Below, in pieces: positions 51,140-62,647 of a stretch of DNA of 64,000 nt. Location of the stretch: NCBI RefSeq assembly GCF_014898055.3, contig NW_023605194.1:59063361-59127360 (forward strand), in the 5' to 3' direction. The stretch comes from Talpa occidentalis (lineage: Eukaryota; Chordata; Mammalia; Eulipotyphla; Talpidae). Every line of letters starts with the position of its first letter. Within the stretch, counting starts at the first letter, position 1. The notes beneath the pieces were generated by a model, which worked only from the letters and a program-made list of their open reading frames with translations, did not search any database and had not been told where the DNA came from. The position numbers were made by a program, and so were the translations under genes.

Positions 51140-52540
51140 GTGTTTTTACTAGATTAAAAATATAAGCTCTGTGAGGCCAAGGACAATATCCTCTTTGATG
51201 GCTCTAACACCATACTCGTATGACAAGTACACAATATATGTTTGCTAACAAGCAGAGATGCTGTGATACACAGTCATGGCAAAAGACACAACCTATACAA
51301 CTTAAATACGGCACCTACAGTCGTAGGTACAAGATACTCTAAAAAAGGTTAATTATTTACAGTCTTGAAACATTGTGTGCTTGAACAACTAGGGTTCAAG
51401 GATGATCAATTCAAATCACATTTATTTTCTTCAAAGTTTAAGAGAATCCTGGATTTTAATTACCCCAATAATAGTAACGGAAAAAACTATTTTTCTATTT
51501 ATTCAATTTTGGTGGCATTTCTATATTGCTCTCTTTTATGTCATTATATCTAGATATACCTCAATCTGGATTTTCCCACCTTCAAACACAAACAGGCTTC
51601 TCATCAGTTCTGCTCAGGGTTCCACACAGGGGATCAAGGTGACGGCATGTGTAAATTCTTTCTTCTTCCTCAGCCTGGAGAGGAGTTTCCTCTGCTTAGT
51701 GTGTTTTCTCTGTCCTTGAGGAGGACAGTGTTTATAATTATTTCCTCTTCACTGATTTCATGAACACCTTAACCATTATGTGCCCTGAATGCATTTATAT
51801 CTTACTACCTTTGAAGAGAACTGAAAAACATTAAGAAGGAAAGGTTTGGAGAAACTTGCTCTGAGAAGAAAGGCTTTGAGCATAGCTTTATATGTTCTAA
51901 TAAGCAGTTAATATTTTCCCATAGCTGACTGCCCTGAAATGAAATAAAATCAAGAAACACAAATGAACTCAGAATTGATTATCTTGTGTCTTCCCCTGTC
52001 CCCAACTGCTATTCCCTCTGCAGGAAGAAGAAAATCACATATACATCTCAGAATCTTGTTCATTAGAATGTGTGGCTTTTCTTAGTCTGTTTACTCCACA
52101 GGCCCCTCTGTAAGTGTCTGCTGAAATCAAAAAAGGGGCAATTATGAAGTGTTCAAGTGACATAATGCAGGTGTCTCCACTGGCATCAAATGAGATGATA
52201 GGTGTAGAATGGCTTTGAAAAGAGTAACTCAGTACACGAGTGAACATGATTACTATTTTTAATTGCCATAAATGAAGGTATCACTAACATTATCATATAA
52301 TGTGATTCCTTTCTGAATAGGACTATCCACCAGCACAAAAGCATTTGGGATTATGCCATTTTTAAACCTGTCTGTCTCTTCTATTTCCCTGTAACAATGA
52401 AGAGAGAACCCCGAAGAAATAAACAAAGCCTACCCCTCCATGAAATTAAGTGTTAAAATTATGGGAGGATGACATCAAAAAAGGCTAGATTATATCAGAA
52501 TTTTGAACACAAACATTAGAAGGAACACCAATGGCAGCCT
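51140..52540. other. Unassigned intronic DNA
   Basis: Nothing recognised. Confidence 0.45.
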
Positions 52541-52544
52541 CTAA

Positions 52545-52915
52545 GGTTGGCTGAACACTTTCTACGTTTTAGGCATTGTTCTAATTCCATCACTTATTGT
52601 ATCAAATCATCACAGCAATCCTATGAAGTGGGTTCTATTATAATGGACACCTTACTGAAGAAAAAATGGATGGGAAGAGCACAAGGGACTATGGTGATAA
52701 TACATGGGTGAATTGGTGGTGGGAATTCCACGGGGACTATACCTAAGATGATAAAGCATGCATTGCATAAAAATGATGAAAAATATATAAAATAATAATA
52801 ATAAATAAATAAATAATTTTTTAAAAAGAAAAGCTTAAATTAACACAAGCAATTTTCTCACCCCTAATGGCTGGTGGACTCAGCATTTGAACCCTTGCAG
52901 CCTTACTGTAAACTT
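52545..52915 (-). mobile_element. MIR SINE split by an L1 fragment
   Basis: Reversed MIR text gaacactttctacgttttaggcattgttc, cagcaatcctatgaagtgggttctatt, ccttactgaag before the L1. It resumes after it with agcttaaattaacacaagc…ctaatggctggtggactcagcatttgaacccttgcag. Confidence 0.68.
52666..52820 (+). mobile_element. L1 3'UTR fragment nested in MIR
   Basis: gggaagagcacaagggactatggtgat, tggtgggaattccacggggactatacctaagatg, then ataaaatgatgaaaaatatataaa-type tail. A short aagaaaa motif borders both sides. Confidence 0.78.
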
Positions 52916-53050
52916 TATGAATTCCATGCAAAACAATGAACAGCACTGCAGGAAATAGCAACAAATATTTATTGTGTGACTTGAAAAAGATAAACATCTT
53001 TGGTAGAGTAGTGAATGGCAGCTGGTAAGTGGCAGAGTAGAATTCTAACC

Positions 53051-53858
53051 TGCTGGGTGGGTTGAATAATGGCCTCTCTGGCCTCCCCGGTGGCGCAGTG
53101 GTTGAGCTCTGGGTTGCGAAGCTGCCCGCAGACTCTGCAGCACCAGTTCGATCCCCAGCTACTCCCGGCTACCGGAGGAGGGTCCCACATGGTGTGCAGA
53201 CCTCTCCTGCTGCCCGCTGCTCCCCTCAGCAGTGTGCTTCAGTCCTTCTGCCTGCTCTGCTCCCCCCTTTGGCTCTGGTGAATTCTCTCACCCTCCCGCG
53301 CTTCTGACTGTACCCAGTGCTTGTATAAATAAATTAAATAAATAAATGAATGAATGAATAAAAAATAAATCTTTAAAAAAAAAAAAAGAAGAATGGCTTC
53401 TCAAAGATGTCCATTTCCTAATTTCCAGGACCCATGAATGCTACCTTCTGTCGAAAAGCAGACTTACAGACTTTATATCGATAATCAAGAACTTTGTGAT
53501 GGTGAGATCAACCTGGATTTTCTGAGAGAGCCCAAAATGCACTCACAGGGAACCTCATAAGAGAGAGACAAGAGGATCAATGGGGAGAAAACAGTGATGT
53601 GACAATGGAAACAGACACTGAAATGCTGCATCCAGAGGCCAAGTTATATTGGCATCCCCTAGAAGCTGGAAGAGGAAAGTACTAGAGGGCCCCTGGACTA
53701 TCCAGAAGGATTCAGTCCTGTTGAAACCTTAGTTTAAGCACCTTAAAACTCATATTGGACTTCTCATTTCTAAAATGCTGAAAGAAAAAAAAATTGTGCT
53801 ATTTTAAATCACAAAATTTGTAGTAATTTATTATAGTAGTAATAAGAAATAATACACA
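53051..53858 (+). mobile_element. MLT1-type (MaLR) LTR, split by a SINE
   Basis: ggttgaataatggc before the SINE. After it come caaagatgtccatttcctaatttccagg, gaatgctaccttctg, cctggattttctgagagagccc, cctagaagctggaagaggaaag, and the end tttaaatcacaaaatttgtagtaatttattatag. A classic MLT1 order with no internal region. Confidence 0.85.
53080..53391 (+). mobile_element. tRNA-derived SINE, young-type, inside the MLT1 LTR
   Basis: GGCCTCCCCGGTGGCGCAGTGG head, AGTTCGATCCCC, end GTGCTTGTATAAATAAATTAAATAAATAAATG with ATGA repeats. The duplication aatggcctctc/aatggcttctc (53068-53078, 53392-53402) has one mismatch. Confidence 0.93.
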
Positions 53859-54167
53859 GAATTTTTTTTTTTTGGCCTAGCAATTCAATAAATGTGTTTC
53901 CCCACCAGGACATCAAACTAGCAGGAATTCATCTTAATAATGGTCTATGTTCAGTGTACTCTAAGTAGTAGCACTGAAATTTCTGCATTTCAGTCAAACC
54001 TGGACAGTTCGTTGGTCACCTTATTTATAAATGAAAACATCACAAATGGAAAGGAGAGATCCTTGAAGAGTAGGAGAAAGTAATTCACTGCTGGAAATTT
54101 AGAAGTAAATTAAACTTCATGCTAGCAAAATGACTTGCTTGGACTGAGAAAATGTATGTGCTAAAAA

Positions 54168-54952
54168 TACACAGCAGTGAAACAATCCGCTATTTTTCTT
54201 TTTCCTTCTGACATATTTCACTGAGCATAATTCCTTCTAGCTCCAGCCATGTTGCTGTGAATGACATGAGTTTATCTTTTTTGATTGCTGAATAATATTC
54301 CATTGTGTATATATACCACATCTTCTTGATCCAGTCATCTATTTTGGGTTGCTTCCAAGTTTTACCTATTGTAAATAGTGCTACAATAAACACAGGGGGT
54401 ACAGGTGTTCTTTTTGTGTCCTTTGGGTAGATCCCTAAGAGTGGAATTGCTGGGTCATATGGTAGCTCCATCTTTAGTAGACTGAGGAACCTCCAGACGG
54501 CTTTCCATAGTGGTTGGATCAGTTTGCACTCCTACCAGCAATGTAGGAGAGTTCCTTTTTCACCACATCCGCACCAATATTTGTTGTTGGTTGTTTTTTT
54601 TTTATATGTGCCATCTTATTGATGTAAGGTGGTATCGGATGGTTTCACTTATAGCAGGAATATAGGGGAACCAAATAAGAAATCAGTGTAAAAAAATGAT
54701 AACAGTACAAAACACAACAAAGCAAAAACGGACAATTATAAATCAGAGACATACTGCAGGGGGAGAGGAGGGAGAGGGATCAGAGGGAGGGAGGAGCACA
54801 GGGGACTGAGGTGATGGTGCACGGGTGCATTGGTGAAGGAAACTCTATGGGGACTACACCCGAGGGGGTGGGGGTAAGCAAATATTGTTTAAAAATGAAC
54901 AATGATGTAAAAAAATTAAAAATAGCTTTAAATAAAAATATATACACAGCAG
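54168..54952 (+). mobile_element. 5'-inverted (twin-primed) L1
   Basis: 54178-54640 is ORF2 end in minus orientation. At 54641 the text flips to plus and carries the continuing 3' part (ggtttcacttatagcagg to the tail). The two halves abut in element order. The duplication tacacagcag lies at 54168-54177 and 54943-54952 around the whole unit. Confidence 0.93.
54190..54471 (-). pseudogene. L1 ORF2 C-terminal remnant in the inverted segment
   Basis: Minus-strand reading gives …[18 protein letters not shown] and [19 protein letters not shown] with [13 protein letters not shown]. The reading frame runs off where the inversion starts. A few residues are missing against the 24-kb copy (KTWKQPK directly followed by IDD). 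Confidence 0.88.
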
Positions 54953-54954
54953 AA

Positions 54955-55695
54955 TGAACTTATCACAGTTCACATGAAATAGCAGAAGGCATCTTGCACA
55001 CTACTAAACTCAACTACTAAAACTATCAAACTCAACTTTAAAATGGCCAATGAGAAACTATATCTCTCCTTTACCACACCACCATTAAGAATATATCCAG
55101 CTAGTCTAGGGCAGAAAAATCAGAATTTGCAATCCACTCACTCAGCTATAACATAAGCGCTGGAGGATAGGTCAGGGCTATGTCAAGGCTTGCCTAATAA
55201 TTTAATTCACACCCTACGATGGAAAACATAGCAGATGGTATGTGTCCAGCTGTTACCATTTTTGTTAGTCTGATAACCACAAAAGTAATATGTTACTAAT
55301 AGGTATTAGAATAATATTCCCGTACAAAATTATGCCTAACAATTAATTCATATTGCCAAATTATATTATTTTAAAAATAGCTTTATTATTTACTATAGCT
55401 ACTTTAACATTTTTAAATGCTTACATACTTCGCAATAATCACAATTTATCAGAAACTGATATTTCCATCCTTTTCCAGCTTTCTCACCTATTTGAACCAC
55501 ACATATACACTGTTTTAATTGCTGGTGGGCACAAATAAGGCATTTCCTTATTTGTGTATGTATATTTCCTTGCACATTTTTGGTGCATTTATATTAAAAA
55601 AAACTGTAAAAAATACAAAATAGGATAATAGGGGAAAAAATTCTCCCCTACCACCCACAATCATGCTAACTTTAGTTTGATATGTATCCTCATAA
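54955..55695. other. Unassigned intronic DNA
   Basis: Nothing recognised. Confidence 0.45.
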
Positions 55696-55699
55696 ACTT

Positions 55700-56030
55700 T
55701 TTCCTAGCCATAATTATCCTTGGGTATGCTTCCTCATTCTAAATCATACTTTCTTATATATTTTTGACTTTTTTTTTTCATTTCTTTACGATTTAGCTTT
55801 AAACAGGGTTGTCTTTTCATTTTAGCCCATAGAAGTCTGACTTGTCACTTTTAACAGTTACTTTAATAGTTGTTTTCCATAGTATGTAATTTATCATTCC
55901 CTTATAAATTGACATACTGGTTATTTCAAATTTACTACTAACCTCATGAATGCTTTCAAGTGCTTAACTTGTGAAGTATGCCTTCCTCTGTTTAAGTGGG
56001 CAAATATATCTCCTATCATTACATAGAAAT
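55700..56030 (-). mobile_element. Possible L1ME-like relic
   Basis: tttccatagtatgtaatttatcattcccttataaattgacatactggttatttcaaat has the rhythm of antisense old L1 3' sequence, but similarity is low. Confidence 0.28.
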
Positions 56031-56372
56031 GTTGATGTAATCAGATGTTAGCAGATCTGGGTTCTCAACGGGCTAGTTCTATTCAGTCAGTTTTGGTCTT
56101 GGTTTTGGAAGTCCCAATCATAAAGAAAATAGTGAAGAATTCTACCTTAACAAAAGTGCTTTAGCACATGGAAGGAGGTTAATAATGACTGTTAACTGAC
56201 TATGAGTATGTCACGTATCAAATTTTAAAGTAAAATACTCTTTCCCATTTTAATTCCCTAATTCTGAAGACATTAACGTATCCTCCATTTTTTCTAATAT
56301 ACAAATTGGGAGGTATTAATATCTGACTTTCAAAATATTATACATGCAAAGTATTTTAAACAACTGCTTTTT

Positions 56373-56650
56373 TTTAAAGATTTTATTTTATTTATGTATT
56401 TATACAAGCACTGGCTACAGTCAGAAGCGCAGGAGGGTGAGAGAATTCACCAGAGCCAGAGCAGGGAGCAGAGCAGGCAGAAGGACCGAAGTACACTGCT
56501 GAGGGGAGCAGCGGGCGGCAGGAGAGGTCTGCGCGCCATGTGGGACCCTCCTCAGGTGGCCGGGGAGCAGCCGGGGATCGAACCGGCGCTGAAGAGGCTG
56601 CGGGCAGCTTGGCAACCCAGCGCTCAACCGCTGCGCCACTGGGGAGGCCC
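56373..56650 (-). mobile_element. tRNA-derived SINE, young-type, minus orientation
   Basis: AAAGATTTTATTTTATTTATG start, CpG-rich body, reversed head GCGCCACTGGGGAGGCCC. The 15-bp duplication aaacaactgcttttt flanks it (56358-56372, 56651-56665). Confidence 0.95.
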
Positions 56651-56666
56651 AAACAACTGCTTTTTA

Positions 56667-57150
56667 AGTGAAAGCAATTTTGCAAGTCTGCCTTTTAACA
56701 CTCACTGTTAAAACAGTAAAAAAAAAAAACAAAACAAAAAAAAAAAAAAAAACTTTAAAACATGGGTAAGAAGCCAAATTCTTCAGATGCAAACTTACAA
56801 ACACCCCCTCAAATGACAATAAAAGCACAATATACGATTTGAAAACCAGCTGTGGAAGAGTGTTTAGTACAGCAGAGGCTGGTTCTCTTCCCAACCAGCC
56901 TTTTCCTTGAGGCTTTTACAATGCCCACGTCATGATTTTTTGATAATAAATGTGTCTGATGTCTGCCTGCAGAGCACAGATATAAAATGCCAACTCCCAT
57001 GAAATAGTGTACAGTTGTTCAGTATTTTGAAAGGTTATTGTTTTCTTTAGAAACATGTTTAAGCTACAACTGCTAAAATTCATGAAGTCACGCTCTCTGC
57101 TGTAGGTTTATCAGGCTAAGAAAAAAATCTTCCAGGATTGAAGTACACAA
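56667..57150. other. Unassigned intronic DNA with an A-rich run
   Basis: A-rich stretch at 56710-56759 (AAAAC interruptions) with no attached element that I recognise. Confidence 0.45.
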
Positions 57151-57151
57151 G

Positions 57152-57212
57152 TTACTAATGCATGAGAGTGAAAGGTGCACAATACACCTTTCCACTCTCA
57201 TTAGGCATGTAA
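57152..57212. ncRNA. Candidate stem-loop, pre-miRNA-like in shape only
   Basis: Arms 57162-57177 (atgagagtgaaaggtg) and 57185-57201 pair over 16 bp with a 1-nt bulge (C57192) and a 7-nt loop. Outer pairs atgc/gcat and ttac/gtaa extend the stem with small bulges to about 24 pairs. There is no evidence of expression and I do not recognise a known miRNA. It could equally be a chance inverted repeat. Confidence 0.25.
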
Positions 57213-57344
57213 TGAACGTTCTCTTTTCCCTTGCCATATTGTCATCGTGCAGCTGTTTTTATTTATGCAAACATGCTCCTGAAGTCTAACTATGTGCGAC
57301 AGATGTCAAACACTAATATTCTATCTGGGACTTGGATAATTCTT

Positions 57345-57465
57345 GGTAATTTTGTGCCCTTTTGGAGGTTAAGGCACTCATAGAATAATTTCCTATCCAC
57401 TGTATAGAATTTAGAACAGTCCCTGGCACAAAGCAGGAGCTCAAGAAATTATTACTAAAACATTG
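57345..57465 (+). mobile_element. L2/MIR 3' end relic
   Basis: tagaatttagaacagtccctggcacaaagcaggagctcaagaaattattac matches the shared L2/MIR 3' end. Confidence 0.5.
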
Positions 57466-57469
57466 ATGC

Positions 57470-58315
57470 CAGCACAATGGTGTGAGACGTAGATGATGTA
57501 TTAGAAAGAACATCTATTTCATTCTCTGTCTTGTACAGCAGTTTGATTTGGAACAAGAAATTAAATACCACTACTCCTTAATTACAACCATTGTCTATAA
57601 AATGTGTGAATATCTCTCCACATATTTGTGTATGTACCAGTTTGAGGGAGTTAGGAGTGTAGAGGCAAGTCTGGACTATCTCTACATTCCTTCTGGCTCC
57701 AAAATACTTGGGTCTAAAAATAATATCCCAAATCTTGGAAGTGACACAACTGTGAGCTAATTTCATGACAACTCATCTTGGAAAACAGCATTGTTCTTTT
57801 ACACAAAAAATACATTTAAATGAAAATATGTAGGGATATATATAAGTCAGAATTACTAAAATTCATGATATCTAAAGTATATATTTGCGTGACAAATGAG
57901 AAGGCTATTGATTACACTAACACACCAAATATCTGTTTCTAATTCTATCAGAATTTAAACAACTTAACTTTTTTATTTTTAAGTACATATATGTACATAA
58001 TTCTTACATGGGCTCATCTGAGGAGATTAAGCTACAAGGAATAACAACAAAGACTAGATTTCAGGGTCAGTTCCTTCAATTTCTCTTTCGTCTCAGGTGT
58101 TAACTTGACTCAGTCTCAGTTTCTTTATATCTAAAATGCTGATCTCAACTAACACCCCATGAAGCAGTTCTGGAGATCAACTCCTGTTTACATGTTAGCA
58201 ATACAACATCTGAAGTTCCAATATAGCTTTTTATTCAGTTTACAGAATCATATCTGTCTCTTTCATATGTATATAACTTGCATTTGTAAATATATAATTT
58301 GAGTTTTCTTATATA
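57470..58315. other. Unassigned intronic DNA
   Basis: Nothing recognised. Confidence 0.45.
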
Positions 58316-58321
58316 TGATGT

Positions 58322-58600
58322 TCATAAATATATATACATGTGTATACACATATGCTTGTGTATACATGACATATAGGTTGTGCATGTGTGCGCACACATG
58401 TGTATTTATGTGCACACATGAACACAAATTTTATACATATGCATGTGTTTAGAATGTGTGTGGATGCATGCACCTACATGTGTGCACAACTATGTGCACA
58501 TGTGCATAACACACATAATTCTGTCTGTATGTGTATACATGTATACACATGTACATGTGTGTATACATAATTCTGTCTGTATGTGTATACATGTTTACCA
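58322..58600. repeat. Alternating purine-pyrimidine tract with 52-bp period duplication
   Basis: About 280 bp dominated by GTGT/CACA/ATAT alternation. It includes the perfect palindrome catgtgtgcgcacacatg (58383-58400). A 30-bp sequence beginning acataattctgtctgtatg is repeated exactly at 58513-58542 and 58565-58594. Confidence 0.9.
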
Positions 58601-58690
58601 CTGACCCTTGAACAGGTGTTAGGGTCACTGACACCCAGTGCAGTTGAACCTTCTTACATATGACAACACTCTTCATTAAACATATTTTAA
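58598..58690 (+). mobile_element. Tigger/pogo-like DNA-transposon end fragment
   Basis: cactgacccttgaacaggtgttagggtcactgacacccagtgcagttgaacc-type text resembles the terminal part of a common mammalian Tigger-class MER element. Short and diverged; subfamily not assigned. Confidence 0.42.
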
Positions 58691-58699
58691 AAATCAAGT

Positions 58700-59205
58700 C
58701 TTCACACATACATACATATCCCTCTCCAGCTGCTTCTTTCTCTAAAATGCCTCTGGAGTGATCCACACCCAAAATATGAGTCCAGTGGAAATCAATATAT
58801 TTGCCATTTTTTCCATTTACTCTGATGCGAGTAGGAGTAAATGATGGGCATTGTATAAGGGTACATGTGTGTGAATAAATGTTTAAATAAGTTAAGTTTT
58901 GAAATCCATTGCTGAATTTACTTACAGTTTACAATGGGAACAGTGCTGGCCCACCAACATTTGGCTGTTGTAGCTAATTTAAAAATTAAGATGTAGATAA
59001 TTTTTTTCTATTCTACAAGATACTTTCAAAAAAGATTCTGACTCTTCAACCTCCTCTCCTTTACAATGCCCTAAATTTAAAGTATCCAGGTATCTTTTCA
59101 GAGAAATATGGTATATAAATACCTCTGCCTAAATTACTAGAAACCCTACATATCTCATTATTCATTTAAAATATCTTTACTCATCTTACTTTATTTTATA
59201 ATGCT
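58700..59205. other. Unassigned intronic DNA
   Basis: Nothing recognised. Confidence 0.45.
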
Positions 59206-59214
59206 GACTTATAA

Positions 59215-59290
59215 AATAATGCCAGGCTTCCGGTGAGTAGTAAATGGCACTCATCTATGTAAATGCTCAATAAATGACAATTAACTATTA
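59215..59290 (+). mobile_element. MIR 3' end relic
   Basis: aatgccaggcttccggtgagtagtaaatggc…tgctcaataaatgacaattaac matches the MIR/L2 3' end pattern. Confidence 0.42.
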
Positions 59291-59299
59291 TTAATTGTT

Positions 59300-60225
59300 C
59301 CTATGTGGTATAAATATGAAAATGCAAAAAAATGTGATAAAATGGATACCATCTTGAAAATCCCGAGCAGACAAAACAGTTGTCATTTCAGAAAAATTTA
59401 ATTTAGTTTATTTTATGAACATAAATAAATAATACCTCTGGCAATCACAAATGGAACTTAAGTTACTTCCCTAAATTTATTAGTCACTTTTAACCAATCC
59501 CCTGCCTTCTGGAAACCCCCACAGTAATAACCATTCATGGTAAGGATTATAGAGCTTCTTCATTCTCACTTCACAAAGCATGCTGTAATCATAGACTTTC
59601 AAACTTCATGCCACTACTGAGTCCGAAGTATCTCTGTTCTCTAACAGTTTGTTTCTTACTCAATAAATATATCAACTAAAACTCCCTTTGACAGTGAGAG
59701 TAACACATAAATAAGCACTTTTTTTCTTAGACAAATCTGAAAATCTAGATACCAGATAAAAAATTACTTAAACAGTGAAAATCAATAATAAAAATGTAGT
59801 TTTTTCCTAGTTTCTAAGAAAGACCTTAATTCTTCTATACATGGGGCTGTTTTATCATTTTTCCTTATGATTTTGTTTCTCTATTTTCTTCGAGTCATCT
59901 TTTTTTCCCACCAATAGACGTCACTATCCATTGTTTTCAAGAAACATCAGCTTCAGACACTTCACATAGGTGGTAATCAGATACTACACTGGGGAAAATA
60001 TGAAAGAATTTCAGGCATGTTTGCCACTCATTCTTACTCAAATTCATAATGAAAGGAAATAAAAACTGCTACTCTAAATTCTTGCATTTTAATAATGTAA
60101 AAAAGTTTATTTTCTGAATAGGAAATACATTTTAAAGACTCAAAGGGGAAAAAATGGCAAAAAGATACACAGAGAAAGGTCTTAAACACAAGACATCATC
60201 TACCTAGTCACGGCTTCCCCTAGAG
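59300..60225. other. Unassigned intronic DNA
   Basis: Nothing recognised. Confidence 0.45.
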
Positions 60226-60227
60226 GA

Positions 60228-60400
60228 GTAATTTAACCTCAATACTATTGACAGTCTTAGTTGAATGTTTCTTTGATGAAAACTGGGGAGGGAGACTGTC
60301 CTGTGCTCTGAAGGATATTTACCAGGGTACTAACTTTCCAAGTGTCACAATAAGAAACTTCTCAAGAGATGGCTGTCCTAAATTCAGAACCACCGCCCTA
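60228..60400 (+). mobile_element. hAT-type non-autonomous DNA transposon relic
   Basis: Begins acctcaatactattgacagtctt, then gggagactgtcctgtgctctgaaggatatttaccagg and tgtcacaataagaaacttctc. This is the same MER-type element suggested at 23030-23235. Diverged. Confidence 0.45.
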
Positions 60401-60559
60401 AAAGTAATCACTTCTATTTTTTTCTTCTTTATATTTTCAGTACACTCTTATGCAAACAAGGAAATACAAATGCATGTTTTTATTTTCTCCTCTGTCCTGC
60501 TCAAAGGCAACATTTTTTATTTAATGCCTTTTTACTTACTGTGTTCACTGGCTTTGTTT

Positions 60560-61200
60560 ACTTGCCTCCATGATGTATGAAAAATTTCCATGTCACTACA
60601 TAGAAATCTCCTCCCCTTATTAATAGCTGCATCATATTCAACAGTTTATTTAACCCACTACTGGTGTGTTTTGGGGTTGTCACAGTGTTTTTGCCTTTAG
60701 AAGCACCACTGAAATTAATCCTGCATGTTTATCATTTTGTAGGGTGATGGGTATATTAGGAAAAATAGGAATGATGGGTCAAAAGGTAAATGAATCTATA
60801 GAGCATTTGGGATTTTTTTAGATATCTCTCCAGGAGAATTTTATCATTTTTACTTCCATCTGTAGTGTATGAGAATATCTAATAGTGGCTGTTTCTTCTC
60901 AGTTGTCAGAGTATAGTATGTTATTATTGATAGAATTTTCTCAGTTGCAAAGATAAGACACAGTATCACACTATAATACTATAATGTTATATTTGCATTA
61001 TTATCATAGGTATTGTTATGCATCCATTACATGTTTAAAAGCTATCTGCTTTCTGTTGGCTCATAATCTTTATACACATTTCTGTTGGTTTGTCTTTTTT
61101 AGTTCAAAGAAATCTTTATTAATTAAGGAGATTAACTCTTTGGTTATTTGAGTTTGCTTATAGTGTCTTTGGTTATTGAGTGTGCTTACGGTATCTATTT
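60560..61200 (-). mobile_element. L1ME-like LINE-1 relic
   Basis: Antisense L1ME order: cattaatagctgcatcatattcaac-type text, agtttatttaaccc, ttggggttgtcacag, tagggtgatgggtatatt, aatgatgggtcaaaaggtaaatg, tactt ccatctgtagtgtatgagaat, then tctttattaattaaggagattaactc. An imperfect tandem of about 30 bp (tctttggttat…) lies at 61137-61196. Confidence 0.5.
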
Positions 61201-61321
61201 GCTATGCAAAGAAAAAAAAACAACTTTGTTATCTGGATTTATACTTATTTGTGATCATGGATTTGGGTCATAGATATAGATCTTCATGCTAAGATTATAA
61301 GAACATAAAAATTTCACTTAC

Positions 61322-61599
61322 GGTGGCGCAGTGGTTGAGCGCTGGGCAGCAAAGCTGCCCCCAGCCTCTGCAGCGCTGTTTCAATCCCCAGCCGCCAGCG
61401 AGGGTCCCACATGGTGCAGCAGACCTCTCCTGCCGTGCCCACTGCTCCCCTCAGCAGTTTATTTCGTCAGTCTGCCTGTTCTGTTCCCCACCCTGGCTCT
61501 GGTGAATTCTCTCACCCTCCCATGCTTCTGACTGTACCCAGTGCTTGTATAAATAAATTAATTAAAAATTTAAAAAATAATAAAAAATAATAAAAAAAA
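61322..61599 (+). mobile_element. tRNA-derived SINE, lacking the first ~10 nt
   Basis: Starts directly at GGTGGCGCAGTGGTTGAGC (GGGCCTCCCC is missing) and ends GTGCTTGTATAAATAAATTAATT. The duplication ttcacttac flanks it (61313-61321, 61600-61608), so the 5' loss happened at insertion. It pairs inverted with 61758-62046. Confidence 0.92.
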
Positions 61600-61757
61600 T
61601 TCACTTACATTGTCTTCTACTACTACTATATTTTTCCATTTTAAACTTTTAAATATTTGATAAATTTTAGGTTTACCCTGTTATATACTCTGAGATAGTT
61701 TGGACTTTTTCTCTTTCCAAATGACTATACTATTGTTTTAACTCATATCAATATTTA

Positions 61758-62046
61758 TTTATTTTTTTAAAAGATTCATTTTATTTATTTATTTATTTAT
61801 ACAAGCACTGGGTACAGTCAGAAGCGTGGGAAGGTGAGAGAATTCACCAGAGCCAACGGGGGGAGCAGAGTAGGCAGAAGGACCGAAGTACACTGCTGAG
61901 GGGAGCAGCGGGCGGCAGGAGAGGTCTGCGCACCATGCGGGACCCTCCTCCGGTGGCCGGGGAGCAGCCAGGGATCGAACCGATGCCACAGAGGCTGCGG
62001 GCAGGTTCGCAACCCAGCGCTCAACCGCTGCGCCACTGGGGAGGCC
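61758..62046 (-). mobile_element. tRNA-derived SINE, young-type, minus orientation
   Basis: TTTATTTATTTATTTATACAAGCACTGGG, CpG-rich body, reversed head GCGCCACTGGGGAGGCC. The 16-bp perfect duplication ctcatatcaatattta flanks it (61742-61757, 62047-62062). Confidence 0.95.
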
Positions 62047-62063
62047 CTCATATCAATATTTAA

Positions 62064-62630
62064 ATGTCCACTTTGAATCCACTGATGTGCTTTTATCTGG
62101 GCTCTCTGGTTTCTGTCCTTGCTCTGTCTTCTTAAAAGGATTCCTAAAATTCTATAAGCTCAACACCTTCGAATCTGCCCCTGGCTAAGTATGGTAAGTT
62201 CGTAAAATAAGTTCTAATGGATAGACGCATCTTCCATCTTCGTACAGAAGTTGTAACATTATTCTATTATTACATATAAGCTTGACAAAGTTAAAAAGTA
62301 TGACAAAACCAACATCAAATAAATCAGGTAAAAAAAGAGTTGGGTTAAGAAACTGACCGAACTCAGGGGGTATGGGGAATAAGATCTTTATATTGGGGCA
62401 GAATGGAAAGTTAGACTGGGAAGGGATGTACAGTAAAAGATCATCAGTGGATCACTGCAGGATAAAAGCACACAACAGGGAACATAGGAAAATAAAAGTC
62501 TGAATAATCATGTAGAAATGACATCCAGATACAGAAATTATAATATTGCTGCAAATCAAGACCAGAAATTAATAATATCCAGAAAGGAAGGAAATTCATA
62601 TTCATTGAGAACCTTGCTATTTCTTTAATC
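62064..62630. other. Unassigned intronic DNA, possibly MIR-like at its right end
   Basis: ctttaatcactcaatgcccatttta, continued after the SINE pair by caggcaaacaatctaactctcaaatc, could be one reversed MIR core, but it is too diverged to call. The rest is unrecognised. Confidence 0.35.
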
Positions 62631-62647
62631 ACTCAATGCCCATTTTA

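Noticed and set aside
56710..56759. Poly-A run as the tail of a processed pseudogene
   Set aside because: No TSD or transcript-like sequence is visible beside it.
61137..61196. Imperfect 30-bp tandem repeat as a separate element
   Set aside because: It lies within the diverged L1ME relic and looks like a small local duplication.
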